From the NCBI GenBank assembly GCA_030704615.1, contig CM060733.1, positions 36,084,001-36,148,000 of the forward strand: a stretch of 64,000 nucleotides of DNA, written 5' to 3'. Shown here piece after piece: positions 52,860 to 64,000 of this stretch. This DNA is from Takakia lepidozioides. Taxonomy: Eukaryota; Streptophyta; Takakiopsida; Takakiales; Takakiaceae. The position numbers and the translations under genes are program-made. The notes below the pieces were generated by a model. That model made no database searches, was not told the DNA's origin, and saw only the letters and a list, made by a program, of their open reading frames with translations. Each line of letters opens with the position of its first letter. Position 1 is the stretch's first letter.

Positions 52860-54870
52860 ATATTCAAATGGTTACCGATCACCACCGACGAACCAACACC
52901 TACTACTTATCGCATATTCATACCCAATATGCGGATGAACCACAAGCCAACAATAGACGTTTCATCAGCCCGCCACGAAATATCCCAAATCTATACATCT
53001 TTATAGCTGAATGTAACCCAGATAAAGACATCCTGAAGTCCCACGCCCGCATACACGCTCACAATAACTTGGCACACATATATGGACCACTAGGGTACTA
53101 CATTGGTACCATAACACTCCAAAGATTTGGAGTGGTTATGGAAAAGATTTCATTCCAACCCACTCCACCTCACAGACCTGCATACGCCGTCAGCATTTGC
53201 AGGTACAAGTCTCCAGACTCATCCAACGCTACGCCCAAGACCTATCACCCAAAACACCCACAACAACAAACAAACTTTCACTTGCACACTCCCACTCGAC
53301 CCTCCCCGCACTCCTTCTAGACTTCCTCACCACGGAGCTACAACTCAGTCACTCATACTACTCTAACCTTATATACCCGATCATAACACCTATACGGAAT
53401 TTGCACACACGCATTCAAGGCGAGACCAAACTACTCATACAAGAATCCCGCACCTACAGAAAATTTGTACACAAATAAGTGGGTCTTGTCCCCACACCTG
53501 CTACATAGTATGTCCAATCATTTCTGGACATCCCCCAGGGTTACCGATGCACAAATCAAACAAACTTTGAAATTTCAGTATGGTCAATACATGGGCAATT
53601 AACGACGGAACCTGTTCTGGCCATTATTATATCCAATAAACACTGCGTGTTATGTTCATCCCAAAATCCCCAAATAGATACATGGCCACACTACCCCATA
53701 ATACACGGGTTGCGGGTAACTAGACATAACCAAGGGGTTAGACAACTCCACAAAATTCTCACTTCATGGCTGATTTGCTCCCCCAGACTGTCATGGTGTC
53801 GGACCGAACATATCAGTTATTCAGCACCTTTGGACGAGGGAATGATTCACAGTTCACTTTGGTTCTGCTTTGACCGTTTGGAAGGACTCTCTCCCCGTCT
53901 TGGGAGATCACCGGTTGAAGGTGAAGAGGAGGATGTCAACTGGCGGCACCGTCGTGCTAGGGATTCAAAGCGTGAAACACAGATTGTCCAGCAGCTATAT
54001 TTCACAGTTGAACGGGTGCCCATGTCCTTCAGCGGTGCACCCCATTTTGATTCACCTTTGGAATCGAAAGAGGCCAGATGGTTTAACCTCATCAATGTAG
54101 ACACATTCCAAGGTCGCCCACCGGACCACACCATACCCCCATGGCTGCTACCGTGTATATGCTCCCAAGGACACCCGTGCATTTGCTAGACTATGCCCAG
54201 ATATTTTGCTAATCCAGGGACTTCCTATACTGGCATTGCCACCGACAGAACCACTTCCATATCTCAAAATACATTTTTTGGAATTTGCATTCTGCCATGA
54301 TCGAAATCCAGATCAATCAATTATGTACAAACATGAAAATGTGACCGAATCATACATGCCCTCCGTCACAGAGGCTGGAACACGACACCTCTGACCGTCA
54401 TCACTGCGGGTGTTAGGGGCGGTGCTCATACCCATAATATCCAAGGTTTAAAAGATAATCTTAACCTACCACCCAAATGCACTACACCTCTACTACGCTT
54501 CTTGCATTTCACAGCTATTTCATCACTCACATCCCTAATTCTCAATAAACGTAAGATTGAAAGTGGCCAGCTAGCCACTGTGGTTACGGTTCAAGTAGAG
54601 CCCACCCCTCAAAAGGGGCAGTACCCGCAAGGGGAAGAGGTTCTTATTTATGCTAGCTTTGGTTGGCGTCATATATATATATATATATATATATTGTGTA
54701 CTCAACCAATTTCCTATTCATACCATGGTATAGTCCTTGTTTTTGCCTATAATATGGGTATGCAAACAAGGGGTCACCCCCACCATGGCCGGGTCCATGT
54801 CCTAGGGTTTGCCGCTACTTATCAGGGCAGACCCAGAGAGGGTATGCTGCCATTTAAATTTTTTTAGAGA
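52860..54870 (+). pseudogene. Retroelement relic with zinc finger and EIK-type endonuclease-like C-terminus
   Basis: A/C-rich relic in shifting frames. The region 53560-53760 gives LKFQYGQYMGN, then a C-x-x-x-P-x-IDTW-x-H finger-like block and RHNQGVRQLHKILTS. The region 53990-54190 gives RWFNLINVDTFQG, and 54190-54560 gives CPDILLIQGLP, HFLEFAFCHDRNPDQS, PLTVITAGVRG and FLHFTAISSLTSLILNKRK. This resembles the C-terminal part of a group of algal and early-plant retroelements whose last domain is PD-(D/E)XK nuclease-like (usually LEIK-CRDT-P). Here the Lys of E-x-K is Ala. The 52868-53480 part is unassigned coding-like sequence. Confidence 0.5.
54669..54697. repeat. AT microsatellite
   Basis: About 13 AT repeats inside the retroelement relic. 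Confidence 0.9.
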
Positions 54871-56530
54871 TTTTATGAGTTTTCCCAACTTCAAAAACAT
54901 TGTTTACAAGTATCTCAATTATCCACCTAGGGTTATGCCAGTTACACTATGCCGTTATGGCCTTTCTCCTTCCTCATGAAGAGGGTCTTTCTTTTGGGTC
55001 CCTTCTTTCGTTATGAGGGTGATGGCCTATTGGAGACTCTGGGTCTCTACCGCTTACTAGTGTTTCACTCTGGGCGGTGTATAGTTCTTTGTTACAGGTA
55101 TTGTTATTTTAGGCTACAGATCTTCTGATATCCAACATGGTCTCCATGCGAAAAGCTTTATGGCAGCCTTCGTGCAAAGAAGGGTTTTAATTTTTTTCCC
55201 TTCAAATAATCATTTTAATAAGGTGCATCCTCTGTCCCATGTTCCTAAAAATATTTGAAAAAAAAAAAGAAAAAACGTATCATACTAAAGTTATCTGTTA
55301 AGTCTAGGGGATGGAGGGTGAGTTAGGCCAGTATGGCCGAAAGACAGGATGAAGTGCAATAAATGTCAAAAGAGCAAGGGATTAAAATACCAGCAAAAAA
55401 AAGACATGACCAAACTCAAAATAGGACCAAATGAGAGCAAAACGAGTTTCATCCTACATTTGTTTTTTGGCTTTCCTCTTGGGTACCTGTTGCGGCATGG
55501 AACCAAGCGGGCAGGGAGGCTAGGGCGGGGCCCACACTGACTTAACTTTATGTGGCCGGTCCCTAGGTACTCTATCTGCAAGACTTCCCCGGATACGCAC
55601 CCAGGAGAGGTATAGTGGGGATGTATAAAGGGGCGGAAGGGATGGTCACTTAACGGATAACTTTACTACTATCATAAAAGCCATGACCACCATACTGTCA
55701 CCATTAGGACATCTGCCACTTTCTCACCAGCCTTCAAACTTTTATTGATTTATTCTATATTTCGACATGGATTAGCATATGCGCCTAACAAGAGGCCCTC
55801 TGGCAGGTCTGCGGGTCTACAGGTGTGTGGGTCTGCCAAGTGGGGCTTGAGGAGACCCTCCATGCTGCAGACCATCCCTGCAGACCCATGGGCCGGGTGG
55901 GGTGGGGTGTCCCTCTCCTATTTGCGGGCCGCGATGTAATCAAGACACCTATTAATCTACAGTGGGTGCCAACTTGCGACGGCGTGGAACATGTGTTGCA
56001 TGCGTTAAGGGAATGAGCGAGGAAACGGGCCCTCGGATTTGTCCCATACTGCGATGTGTGTGAGTGAGGGAGAGAGAGAAAGAGAGGGAGAGTCAGTCGA
56101 ATGCGTTTCAAAATCCACGGTGTTGAAGAATCGGCTGCCCAGGCACGCCAGTGGCTTCAAGGTGCTTTCTTGGTAGAGTATGCTACAGCCGTTTTGGATT
56201 TGTGGGTTGGAATGCTGACATCGAGCTCTGCTGCACGGTCTCAGCTTCACTCTGGTGCATCAGCTCTTGCATAAGGTGCTCTTCGGGCGCTAGGTGGCTT
56301 AGAAGGCAGCTTCAACTGATGAGTGGTAGCCTGAATCTGGTGGCCAGTCATTTGTTGAACCCCTTTCGGTGAGGTTTTAGTGCAAAAGAGTCTTGGGGAA
56401 GAGAGAGGCTCCAGGATCTTCTTCTACATATTGTCTGCGAATATTAGTCTCCATCTGAGGGATTGAAACTTTGGTTCCCTTTGTTGAAACTCAAGAGAGC
56501 GGGAGTTGTGCTTGCTGGCCAGCAGAAGAG
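54871..56530. other. Spacer and leader of the MATE gene
   Basis: No gene recognised. 55785-56111 is open on both strands but without family resemblance. A GA-rich run lies at 56062-56092. The MATE 5' leader occupies the right end. Confidence 0.35.
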
Positions 56531-58138
56531 ATGGCGGAGCAGGACTCTTTGCAGGAGCCCTTCATAGGCAGGGAGGAGTCAGCACACCTCTCCACACTCG
56601 AACCCACCACAAATTCACACGCGTTTTCATTTGGTAATGGAGGAAGTAATGGTCACAGTGAGATGGATGATAGAGCGTCTATCTTATGGCCAGCAAACTG
56701 GTCAGTATGGGAAGAGATCAGGATCCAGCTAACGATTGCAGTGCCAATGATATGTGTGAATTTACTTCAGTACTCACTGGTTGTAGTGTCCGTCATGTTT
56801 GTGGGGCACTTGGGTGAACTTGCCCTTTCCAGTGCTACTCTGGCCAACTCCATCGCAGGTGTTACAGGGATAAGCCTTCTATTGGGAATGTCATCCGCAT
56901 TAGAGACCTTGTGCGGGCAGGCATACGGAGCCAAGCAATACCACATGCTGGGGATCTATCTTCAGCGTGCAACGTTGGTCCTCTATCTTACGAGCCTGCC
57001 TGTTTCTGTTGTGTGGTGGAACATGGGCTATATTCTCAGGGCTCTTGGGCAGGATCCTGAGATCTCAGTTGTGGCAGGAGAATACGCCCGGTGGCTGATT
57101 CCAACCTTATTTGCGGTTGCCTCTACTCAAACCCTGGTGAAGTTTTTGCAAACACAGAGTGTCGTGTTGCCAATGGCATTGATTTCTGTCACCACGTTGC
57201 TTCTCCATATCCCCCTATGCTGGCTGGTGATTTTCAAGCTGGACTTCGGATTTCGCGGGGCAGCTATCACGAGTGGCATTTCAAACTGGCTGAATGTTGT
57301 GCTCCTGTGTGCTTATGTGGCGTTTTCACCTAAGTGTAAGAAGACTTGGACATCGTTTTCGACGGAGGCGTATAAGGACCTCGGAAGCTTTTTCAAGCTG
57401 GCCATCCCCTCCGCAGTCATGGTATGCTTGGAGTTATGGTCATTCGAAATACTTGTGATTCTCTCAGGCCTGTTGGCACACCCACAGTTAGAAACGTCCA
57501 CCTTCGCCATCTGTATGACGAATCTCGTGTTGATGTTCATGGTGCCATTTGGCCTCAGTGCTGCAGCCAGCACTCGCGTTTCCAATGAGCTTGGAGCTGG
57601 AAACCCACAAGCGGCCAAGTATGCGGTGGTCGTCGCCGTTGTAATGGCCGTGTTGGAAGGTGCTCTGATGGCAACTCTGCTGCTAACAGTTCTGCGCAAT
57701 ATCAATGGCCGGGCCTTCACAGATGAAGCCGAGGTTATCGAGTACGTGGCTCGTTGTATACCCTTTCTTGCAACAATTGTTAGCATGGATGGCCTTCAAG
57801 GTGTCCTTTCAGGCGTGGCGAGGGGATGCGGCTGGCAAGCTCTTGGAGCATACACGAACCTCGGGTCGTTTTACATTGTGGGATTGCCATGCTCAGTCGT
57901 ACTGGCCTTTGTCTTCCACTTCAACGGCGTGGGACTGTGGATTGGAATGATCGCAGGGATGACAATCAAGACTCTTGGCCTTGTCCTTATTACACTCTTC
58001 ACCGATTGGGACAAGCAGGCCATGAAAGCATCGGGTCGGATCTACTCATCTTCAAGCGCGGTACTGCCCCTTCTATCAGAAAAGATTCAACAGCATCATC
58101 TCTGGAATGAAGAGAGGGATTATCAGGTGACCCATTGA
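56531..58138 (+). CDS. MATE family efflux transporter (plant DTX type)
   Basis: Proton- or sodium-coupled multidrug/toxin and secondary-metabolite exporter in plasma or vacuolar membrane. Single exon of 535 aa, starting at ATG 56531 (MAEQDSLQEP). The frame is open further upstream but has no earlier ATG. Twelve hydrophobic helices make two six-helix MatE bundles. Conserved pieces include PMICVNLLQYSLVVVSVMFV (helix 1), GHLGELALSSATLANS, ALETLCGQAYGAKQY (family signature), MALISVTTLLLHIPLCWLV, MVPFGLSAAASTRVSNELGA (second-half signature), and GVARGCGWQALGAYTNLGSF. Length and motifs match intact plant DTX proteins, and no damage is seen. Substrate unknown. Confidence 0.94.
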   Translation: MAEQDSLQEPFIGREESAHLSTLEPTTNSHAFSFGNGGSNGHSEMDDRASILWPANWSVWEEIRIQLTIAVPMICVNLLQYSLVVVSVMFVGHLGELALSSATLANSIAGVTGISLLLGMSSALETLCGQAYGAKQYHMLGIYLQRATLVLYLTSLPVSVVWWNMGYILRALGQDPEISVVAGEYARWLIPTLFAVASTQTLVKFLQTQSVVLPMALISVTTLLLHIPLCWLVIFKLDFGFRGAAITSGISNWLNVVLLCAYVAFSPKCKKTWTSFSTEAYKDLGSFFKLAIPSAVMVCLELWSFEILVILSGLLAHPQLETSTFAICMTNLVLMFMVPFGLSAAASTRVSNELGAGNPQAAKYAVVVAVVMAVLEGALMATLLLTVLRNINGRAFTDEAEVIEYVARCIPFLATIVSMDGLQGVLSGVARGCGWQALGAYTNLGSFYIVGLPCSVVLAFVFHFNGVGLWIGMIAGMTIKTLGLVLITLFTDWDKQAMKASGRIYSSSSAVLPLLSEKIQQHHLWNEERDYQVTH

Positions 58139-59481
58139 ATGTTTCAGCTGCAAATAGGTACTTCTATATCATTTTAGAATATGGATTTTCTTCCATGCAG
58201 CTCACAAATTTCCGCAAGGCACCCCTCTCTTATCTTTGTCACATGGGGGACTTTCAGATACTTCGACGAGCCCCCAAAATTTTGCACCTAATTTTGCAAG
58301 GGAGAACAACCCTGCAACCTCTGAATTGGCATCTCTTGTGCGAGGTAGAAGAACTCTCTACAATTAGTTTGTGGAGGAAAATATGCAAAGTTTTGTATCT
58401 CCAGGGGAAAAAATAAATAAAAAATTGGCTTGAAGCCTGTACCGCATCTGCAACAAGGTTCTTCTCATCCACCATATTACATTCAGACACAAGGTTGGCA
58501 GGGTAGAGCAAGTTGGAGGTAAACTAAAGAGCAGGTGGTGGGCACTTGGCACCCGCACAACATTGGTTTATACTTGCATGGTCCATGGTCCTTGTTTTTG
58601 CCCCTAACACGAATATTGCCTGGGTGTTGCCTTTGCCAACACCAGCCTAGTTAGGGTATTGACCTAGCTATTGCAAGTGCCAATACCAGTGGGTCCGGTT
58701 CTTAACCCTAGTATTGCAAAAGAAAACACCGGCGGGGTGGGTTCTTTAGTCCCCTTGTTGATACTTGGTACCCGGATTGATAGCCGCCCTAACACTGATG
58801 TAGTCTTGCGCTGGACATTCCATATAAGCACACATCCAGTTCAAAAAAAAATTGAATCGAAAAAGTATCAAACTCAGGAAGCGAAGTCTTTGAGGGTCTG
58901 AGGCTGACTCTCTACCAACAAGTACTTGGCCATGTGGTTGCAATCAGTAAATACAGGAAACCTCGGTGATAGGATGAAGACTGGCATAGGCAAGTGAGAA
59001 AAAACCAACATACAATCCAATCAAGATTGCTTGCATAACACACCTTGAGTAGGCAAGGATGATTCGTCCATAAAATCAATTTGCAATCCTTTAGTACAGA
59101 GAGAAACTCCACTTTCGAAGTCAAGTATCAAAACAATGTTGTTCTTTAGTTTCCTTCCTTTGCACTTCTCCATTTCTAGCACGAAATGACGTGCTCCCAC
59201 CCTCCACAAACCTCCATAGCCCTTGGAGCAAGTTTGAGAAGGACACTTCCAAACTACGATTTGGGGGTAAGGCAAGCCCTAGGGGCAGTGTATGGTTAGG
59301 TGACGAGAAGCAGCAAGGTAGCTCATTCAGGGTGTTGGAAAAATCTGGGCACCTATTCACGGAACCTCAAAAGGGCATAAGGTGCTTTTCCCAACTGTCT
59401 GTTCCCTGAGAATTCAACCAAGTGACCCCTGGTAGCCTAGAACATTTCAGCCTCTTTCCTACTGGTGGACAGTCTATTGCT
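58139..59481. other. Spacer between convergent MATE and SAE2 genes
   Basis: 3' flanks of both genes. It contains the third hAT-like MITE candidate (58590-58800), listed separately. Open frames at 59000-59400 show no family resemblance. Confidence 0.35.
58590..58800. repeat. hAT-like MITE candidate, copy 3
   Basis: The right end is CCGCCCTAACACTG (58786-58799), whose reverse complement CAGTGTTAGGGCGG matches the left end of the 52.2 kb copy. The body holds CAATACCAGTGGGTCCGG and GGGTATTGACC blocks, and the left end is near CCCCTAACACGAATATTG. Confidence 0.45.
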
Positions 59482-62400
59482 TTAACTTTCTGTGAGCACA
59501 TCCAGTGTCGGTGGCAATATGTCAAGAATTTTTGGCCTTTTCTCCCCTTGTCGGGCTTCCTCTTCCTCAAACTTCCTTTTCGTGCCTCCAGGTTTCTCCT
59601 CAGTGACCATGACCAGATCATCATCATCCCCATCTCCATTATTGACCTTGTCAGAGGAGGCCTGATATGAAGGAGTGCCTGGTTGCAAAACTTCCGCAGA
59701 AGAGCTGGAAGGAAGTTCTCCTGTGATGAGCATCCCGTCGGGTTCCTTTTCTTCGTCAAATGACTCTCTGAGAGAAAGGAGCAAACAAACCATCCATCCA
59801 TCCTATGTCAAAACTCCATGATTGTTTCAACCCAATCATGACAAGGTTCTCGAGAATGAACAAGTGAGCGCCGCTTAACTGACGGCTGTTGTGAAAAGAC
59901 CATAGACTTAGAATACAGTTTGACAGTTAAGAGTCTCCTTATCACAAATTTTGACTAATCACCATCTCAACACACCTGTGCTTCACATGAAGGCTGCACC
60001 GAAATTCCTGTTGCGAGTCCTCCACAAGCAGAACCACACCACTTGTGATAGGCGTGGGAAATGAGTCCAGACTCTGATCCAAGCCATCAGCGCACTGTTA
60101 TGTACTGCGGCAAATAATGCAGCTTTGGTCCCATGGACTCTGTTATTCAAACAATCGGTGCATGATAGAATAGTCCCAAGTTTACAGACCTTGTCAAGGA
60201 TGGAGGCATAGTGAGCAGCCATGTCTTCCTCTAAGTCATCGCCAGTCTCATACAGAAGAGTGGAACCCTGCATAATCAGGGGAGAGTTCACACCCAGCTT
60301 GCGCTTCACTGCCTTCTCAATAATATCCCGCATTGTCGCTGTTGTAGTGTTCACCTCCAATACCAGTGGTGTCTGTCCTCCAAAGCCCCACACACCTAGA
60401 CCTTTGAGTCCACTTACTAAAGCTAGTGGCAAAAATTCATCACACCATCGTGGGCAGAACAAATGCAAAATACCTCAGAGCACACATAGCAGCGCGGGTT
60501 AGGTTCAGCTGGCTCTACTGGCACCAATAGCATCTTCCTGGTGGGATGTTCAACGCAATATGTCATCCTGTGCCCCACAGAGCCACAACACATGACATCT
60601 TCATCTTTAGCAACCAACTCAGCTGAAAATAAAATATTTGCATGTTGTACACATGGCGGTCCCCCAGGCTCCCCTACCTACATGCCACAGTAACATACAA
60701 TTTAAAATATAAAATGTACTCAGATGAACTAACTGGAATTTAATTGCTGTAGCCTTGTGGCCAAAGACTCTGCCCAGTTTGGACACTGTAGAAAGGAACA
60801 GGAAGCTGGGGTAGGGGAAATTGAGTCTCGTTTTCAGAATCTCTCGAGACATCACTTTCAACACATAGCACGTGTCCACTCTGGAGCACTTGAAGGCATT
60901 GTGTTGAAGTTTTCCAGGAGTTTGAACTGCCTCCCAATTAAGTTCAGCCCCTCCCCAAACCCTTTGTCTGTACCAAGCTTTCCCCACAAGGGAATTGAAA
61001 CCCCCATTGAGGTTACTTGAGATCAAGAGAGCTCACCTCCTCATAAGCCTTGTCAGTTCACTATACATGGGTATACCCACAAGCAGGTCTTACTCCATGA
61101 GCCCTTTCAATTTAAGCACAACCCGATCTCGCGGGCAAGATCAGGAGCTCACCAATGTGATCCATCACAAAAATGATACCTAATTTTGACCTATCCTACT
61201 CCCTTTAGCCTCCTCATTTCACAGATCTTCTGACACCATTTTCAGCCCACAGACTCCCCACAGACTCATCCAAAATATTCCATGTCTCTTGCCATATGGT
61301 GGATAAAGTCAGGGCGCACCTCAATCTGTTTCCTCGAGCTCGTCAGACCATTGAAGCTAAAGGCATTGAGATGAGTCCCTGTTGGGGAGAAACTTCATGG
61401 CTAGATGGTTTCTTGCCAGCAACATCACCTTTTATACCAAGCAATGTCCTGGAGAGCAAAAGAGTTTTTGAATACTCGACATCAAACGTGTTTGCAGTAT
61501 GCATAGCACCCAGAGAGAGAGAGAGAGAGGACCCACCGGCACTGCTGGACTTGTTTCGTAAGAAGCTTAACAGCCTCAAGCACAATAAGGCCAGCAATTA
61601 TTGCATTGGTGGTGGCAATGGCATGCACAATGTTGCCAGCCATGCCCTTAATCTCAAATAAGCTGTGTGCTGCTATCCCAAATGACTGCGCCCGAAGGTT
61701 GGCAGCTGCTGTCACAAACTCCACTGCCAGCTGGTCATCCTTGTCGAAAGTAAGCTTCCCAATATCCTTCACACCCAAAGTGGAGATCATCATCATCATA
61801 AATTGTGCTAATGCACTCCGGAATGAATTCAGTCACTCACCCACAACTAGATTTGTGAGTATGTCAAACAGTGCCAGATTTCTCACCTTACTCCTCTGCT
61901 GAAGAAAAAGTTTCACTGATTCCAGAAATACTCTAGAATTATCCTTCAAACTCCAGGTTTCTTGGGGATCCTTCAATCCCAAAGATGCCATAGCAGACAC
62001 TGTGGGATGCTCAGAACCAACCGCGCCGTTTCCATCTATCACCTGCTTTTCATATGACAGAATCTCGTCAAGGTACAGAGGACAGGGCTTTGTTCTCCCT
62101 TTCCAGGCCTCCTCATTTTGAAGAGACGTTTCAATGTTGAGACGAAAAATGCGGTCAAACACTCTTCCTGCAAAAGCCCGACTGCTCTCTCCATCCTTCA
62201 CTTCAAAGGCTTGTGCATCATTGTTGGCCTCAGGGGGGACGATTCCACCATCAGCAGTGGAAGTCCGCACATCCAAATCATTGGCCTGGCTTCGGTCTCC
62301 AAACAGCTTTGCAAATGCTAGCTCTTTTGCCCAGACTATGCAATGGATTGGCTGCCACACAAAAGCACAATAAACACAAATAGAGAGATTCAGTGACTAT

Positions 62401-63340
62401 ATGTCAGAATGATAGTACAAGGTGGATTGGTGCAGCACTTGCGAACTTGCTCTAAACATTATCACTAGGAAGGAACTAGTGGGATGCAAGCAGGGGACTC
62501 TGCTTGTATTCAATTTCAGCTTCTTCATCAATCTACTCACATACACCTCCATACAAACAGATGCACTACTCCGGCATATCTCTCCTCAGAGCCTTTTGTC
62601 CAGAAAGATTCTTTTGAGCATATGAATATGTACAGGAATGATAGAGAGTACCTTAGAAGGGGTGCTAGTGATGGTACAGACAGGATACGTTTTAGGTGCA
62701 GGCTTAGGTTGACATTCATAGCACTCCGTGTGCCCCTTGACATGCACTGTCACCTGCAAGGTAAGAAAAATATGAATTGAGTGCACTTGCACTGAAGCTC
62801 CTTGAATTAAGATGCTGGAGCGAGGGCCAATCTAGCGACACTGGCATAAAGTTTATACCTGACCAAGGTAGCCAGTTGTGCCACTTTCCACCAACGGCTT
62901 TCCAGCAGCCAAGCACATGCGGTTGACATGTCGGCGTGCATCCAGGTTGTCAAGGCCATTAAGTATCACACTGAACTGTTTGAAAAAGTCGATGTCGAAC
63001 TCAGGGCTCTTCACATTGCCATGGTGTGCCACTATGTCCACTCCCGGCCTAATCTTGAGAACTGCCTCACGAGCCACCTGGTGCCACAAACCTGAATAAG
63101 GGACCCTGCATAAGGACACCTGCCTAGACACCTCCCAAACATGGGTGAATCTCAAACAATCAAAGAACACTTCTAATATCCGAAATGAAACTGAAGAAAA
63201 AAGCTCGCTCTTTTCCACCATAATATGCACCATCCAGATGTTTGAGTATCTCATACCTTGGCTTTGGACTGCCCCACATGACGCTTGCGGAACAGGAACT
63301 GTCTGTTAAGGTTGCTTACTTCTATGGTGTCCATGTCAAT
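59482..63340 (-). CDS. SAE2: SUMO-activating enzyme subunit 2 (UBA2/SAE2), missing its first exon
   Basis: Catalytic subunit of the SUMO E1, which forms a thioester with SUMO in the nucleus together with SAE1. Nine exons, right to left: 63257-63340, 62859-63077, 62652-62753, 61887-62351, 61551-61766, 60474-60617, 60190-60372, 59976-60073, 59482-59767, giving 598 codons. Motifs are [18 protein letters not shown] and GQSKAK (adenylation domain), then [15 protein letters not shown] and [10 protein letters not shown]. Zinc ligands CYECQ and CYVCS follow, and the catalytic Cys is in the [11 protein letters not shown] block. Next come [27 protein letters not shown] and [14 protein letters not shown], then a ubiquitin-fold part and a basic nuclear-signal tail ([17 protein letters not shown]). 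The donor of exon 61551 (GTCCAG) is weak, and GTCCTC nine codons later would also fit. The first exon with GAGGIGCE was not seen, so it lies beyond the right edge. Confidence 0.92.
60705..60790 (-). repeat. LINE-derived repeat copy in SAE2 intron
   Basis: ATGTACTCAGATG, TTGCTGTAGCCTTGTGGCCA and GCCCAGTTTGGAC are in family order. It is a short, decayed copy. Confidence 0.55.
61511..61530. repeat. GA microsatellite next to an SAE2 splice donor
   Basis: Ten GA units lie about 20-40 bp downstream (in the gene's sense) of the donor at 61550. This is one reason the exact exon end there is uncertain. Confidence 0.8.
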
Positions 63341-64000
63341 CTGCAAACACATCACCAAGGCAGAACCCACTTAGAGAGATATAGACAGAAAGATGGGGAG
63401 GGGGCATGAGCCTCAACGCAATATTCTCAAGTCATATATCACAACAGGAGAAAACGCACAAAGCATTTGATTTTGGTGGAATGCTTTGAAATACCCGACA
63501 AGGTAGTAAACCGACTCTTTGACACGGCGGTACCACAACCATCCAACATTTACAAGGTCACAAAAACTTTGGAGGCTCCATCGACCCACATTAAAACCTG
63601 CAAAGTTTGCTATTATTTGGCAATATCACATAAAGGACATAAAAAGGGAGGCAATATAAGCAAAACAATCCCCCACCCTTCCATTTGGAAAGAAGAAACA
63701 AGTGAAACAAAGCCACTGGCTTCCTCCTCAGGTTACTGGTTTGGAGAACTCCCCCAACTAGTGGTGGTATACAATGGTTTGGTGCACACCGACTTGTTAG
63801 AATCGACAAATATTCAGTCTGCCCTTTAGCAGTAGGGCTGGAAGCGACATCTGCTTGTGCCTCTGCATTTAGCTTGTCAAAGATCTCCGGAAGTCCCACA
63901 AAGTAAACCCTTACAGCTAAACTGTGTCCAGTCTCATCCAAGCGCACCTTCTGTTTTTTTGAGGAGCACGCATTCCCCCATCTAATGCTATTCACAATTC
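63341..64000. other. Intron of SAE2 or spacer
   Basis: The minus frame 63591-63995 is open (for example AVRVYFVGLPEIFDKLNAEA) but matches no part of SAE2 and no family I know. The SAE2 ATP-binding loop is not here. Confidence 0.3.

Noticed and set aside
63591-63995. First exon of SAE2
   Set aside because: It is open and on the right strand but lacks the GAGGIGCE nucleotide-binding loop and any similarity to SAE2 N-termini.

Overview
This is nuclear DNA of a land plant. Intron-rich genes with GT-AG (and two GC-AG) introns encode a plant-type organellar gyrase B, a multi-membrane ABCC transporter, a MATE transporter, a SUMO-activating enzyme subunit and a PPR-type fragment. Introns of roughly 100-870 bp, abundant decayed LINE, LTR, hAT-like and piggyBac-like sequence, and a DNMT3-like methyltransferase inside a Ty3/gypsy element suggest a non-seed plant (moss, liverwort, lycophyte or fern). 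That last step is inference, and no species can be named from the sequence alone.

Layout. 0-4 kb: replication factor C subunit 4 (minus strand, open at the left edge). 5.2-7.8 kb: a GT61-family glycosyltransferase (plus). 8.4-12.6 kb: a transposon graveyard with a piggyBac-like transposase relic, a LINE reverse-transcriptase scrap, a large fold-back minisatellite and two tandem arrays. 12.6-20.7 kb: a decayed Ty3/gypsy retrotransposon whose pol carries a complete-looking C5-cytosine DNA methyltransferase between protease and reverse transcriptase, and a PHD finger after the integrase. 20.7-23.3 kb: an A/C-rich element encoding a PIF1-like helicase followed by a C48-type cysteine protease, abutting or interrupting the gypsy 3' end. 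23.9 kb: a tRNA-derived SINE candidate. 24.2-32.8 kb: an ABCC (MRP-type) transporter with 14 exons (minus). 35 kb: a stray copy of the 3' end of the GT61 gene. 36.0-37.5 kb: a membrane-anchored TBC/RabGAP protein (single exon, plus). 40.3-48.8 kb: organellar DNA gyrase subunit B in 21 exons (plus), with an antisense PPR fragment in its last intron. 50-55 kb: LINE, MITE and endonuclease-bearing retroelement relics. 56.5-58.1 kb: a MATE transporter (single exon, plus). 59.5-63.3 kb: SUMO-activating enzyme subunit 2 (minus, open at the right edge).

The host genes are unrelated housekeeping and transport genes with no operon-like logic. The three full multi-exon reconstructions are checked by exon phase: ABCC sums to 4497 nt (1498 codons plus stop), GyrB to 2271 nt (756 codons plus stop) and GT61 to 1878 nt (625 codons plus stop).

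The main discovery candidate is the methyltransferase-PHD gypsy element. It has the order Gag, CCHC zinc knuckles, aspartic protease, DNMT3-like methyltransferase, RT, RNase H, integrase, PHD finger. Nine in-frame stops interrupt its frames, and every one is a TAG, TAA or TGA that a single C-to-T change in CAG, CAA or CGA could have made. That is what repeated deamination of methylated cytosine would leave behind.
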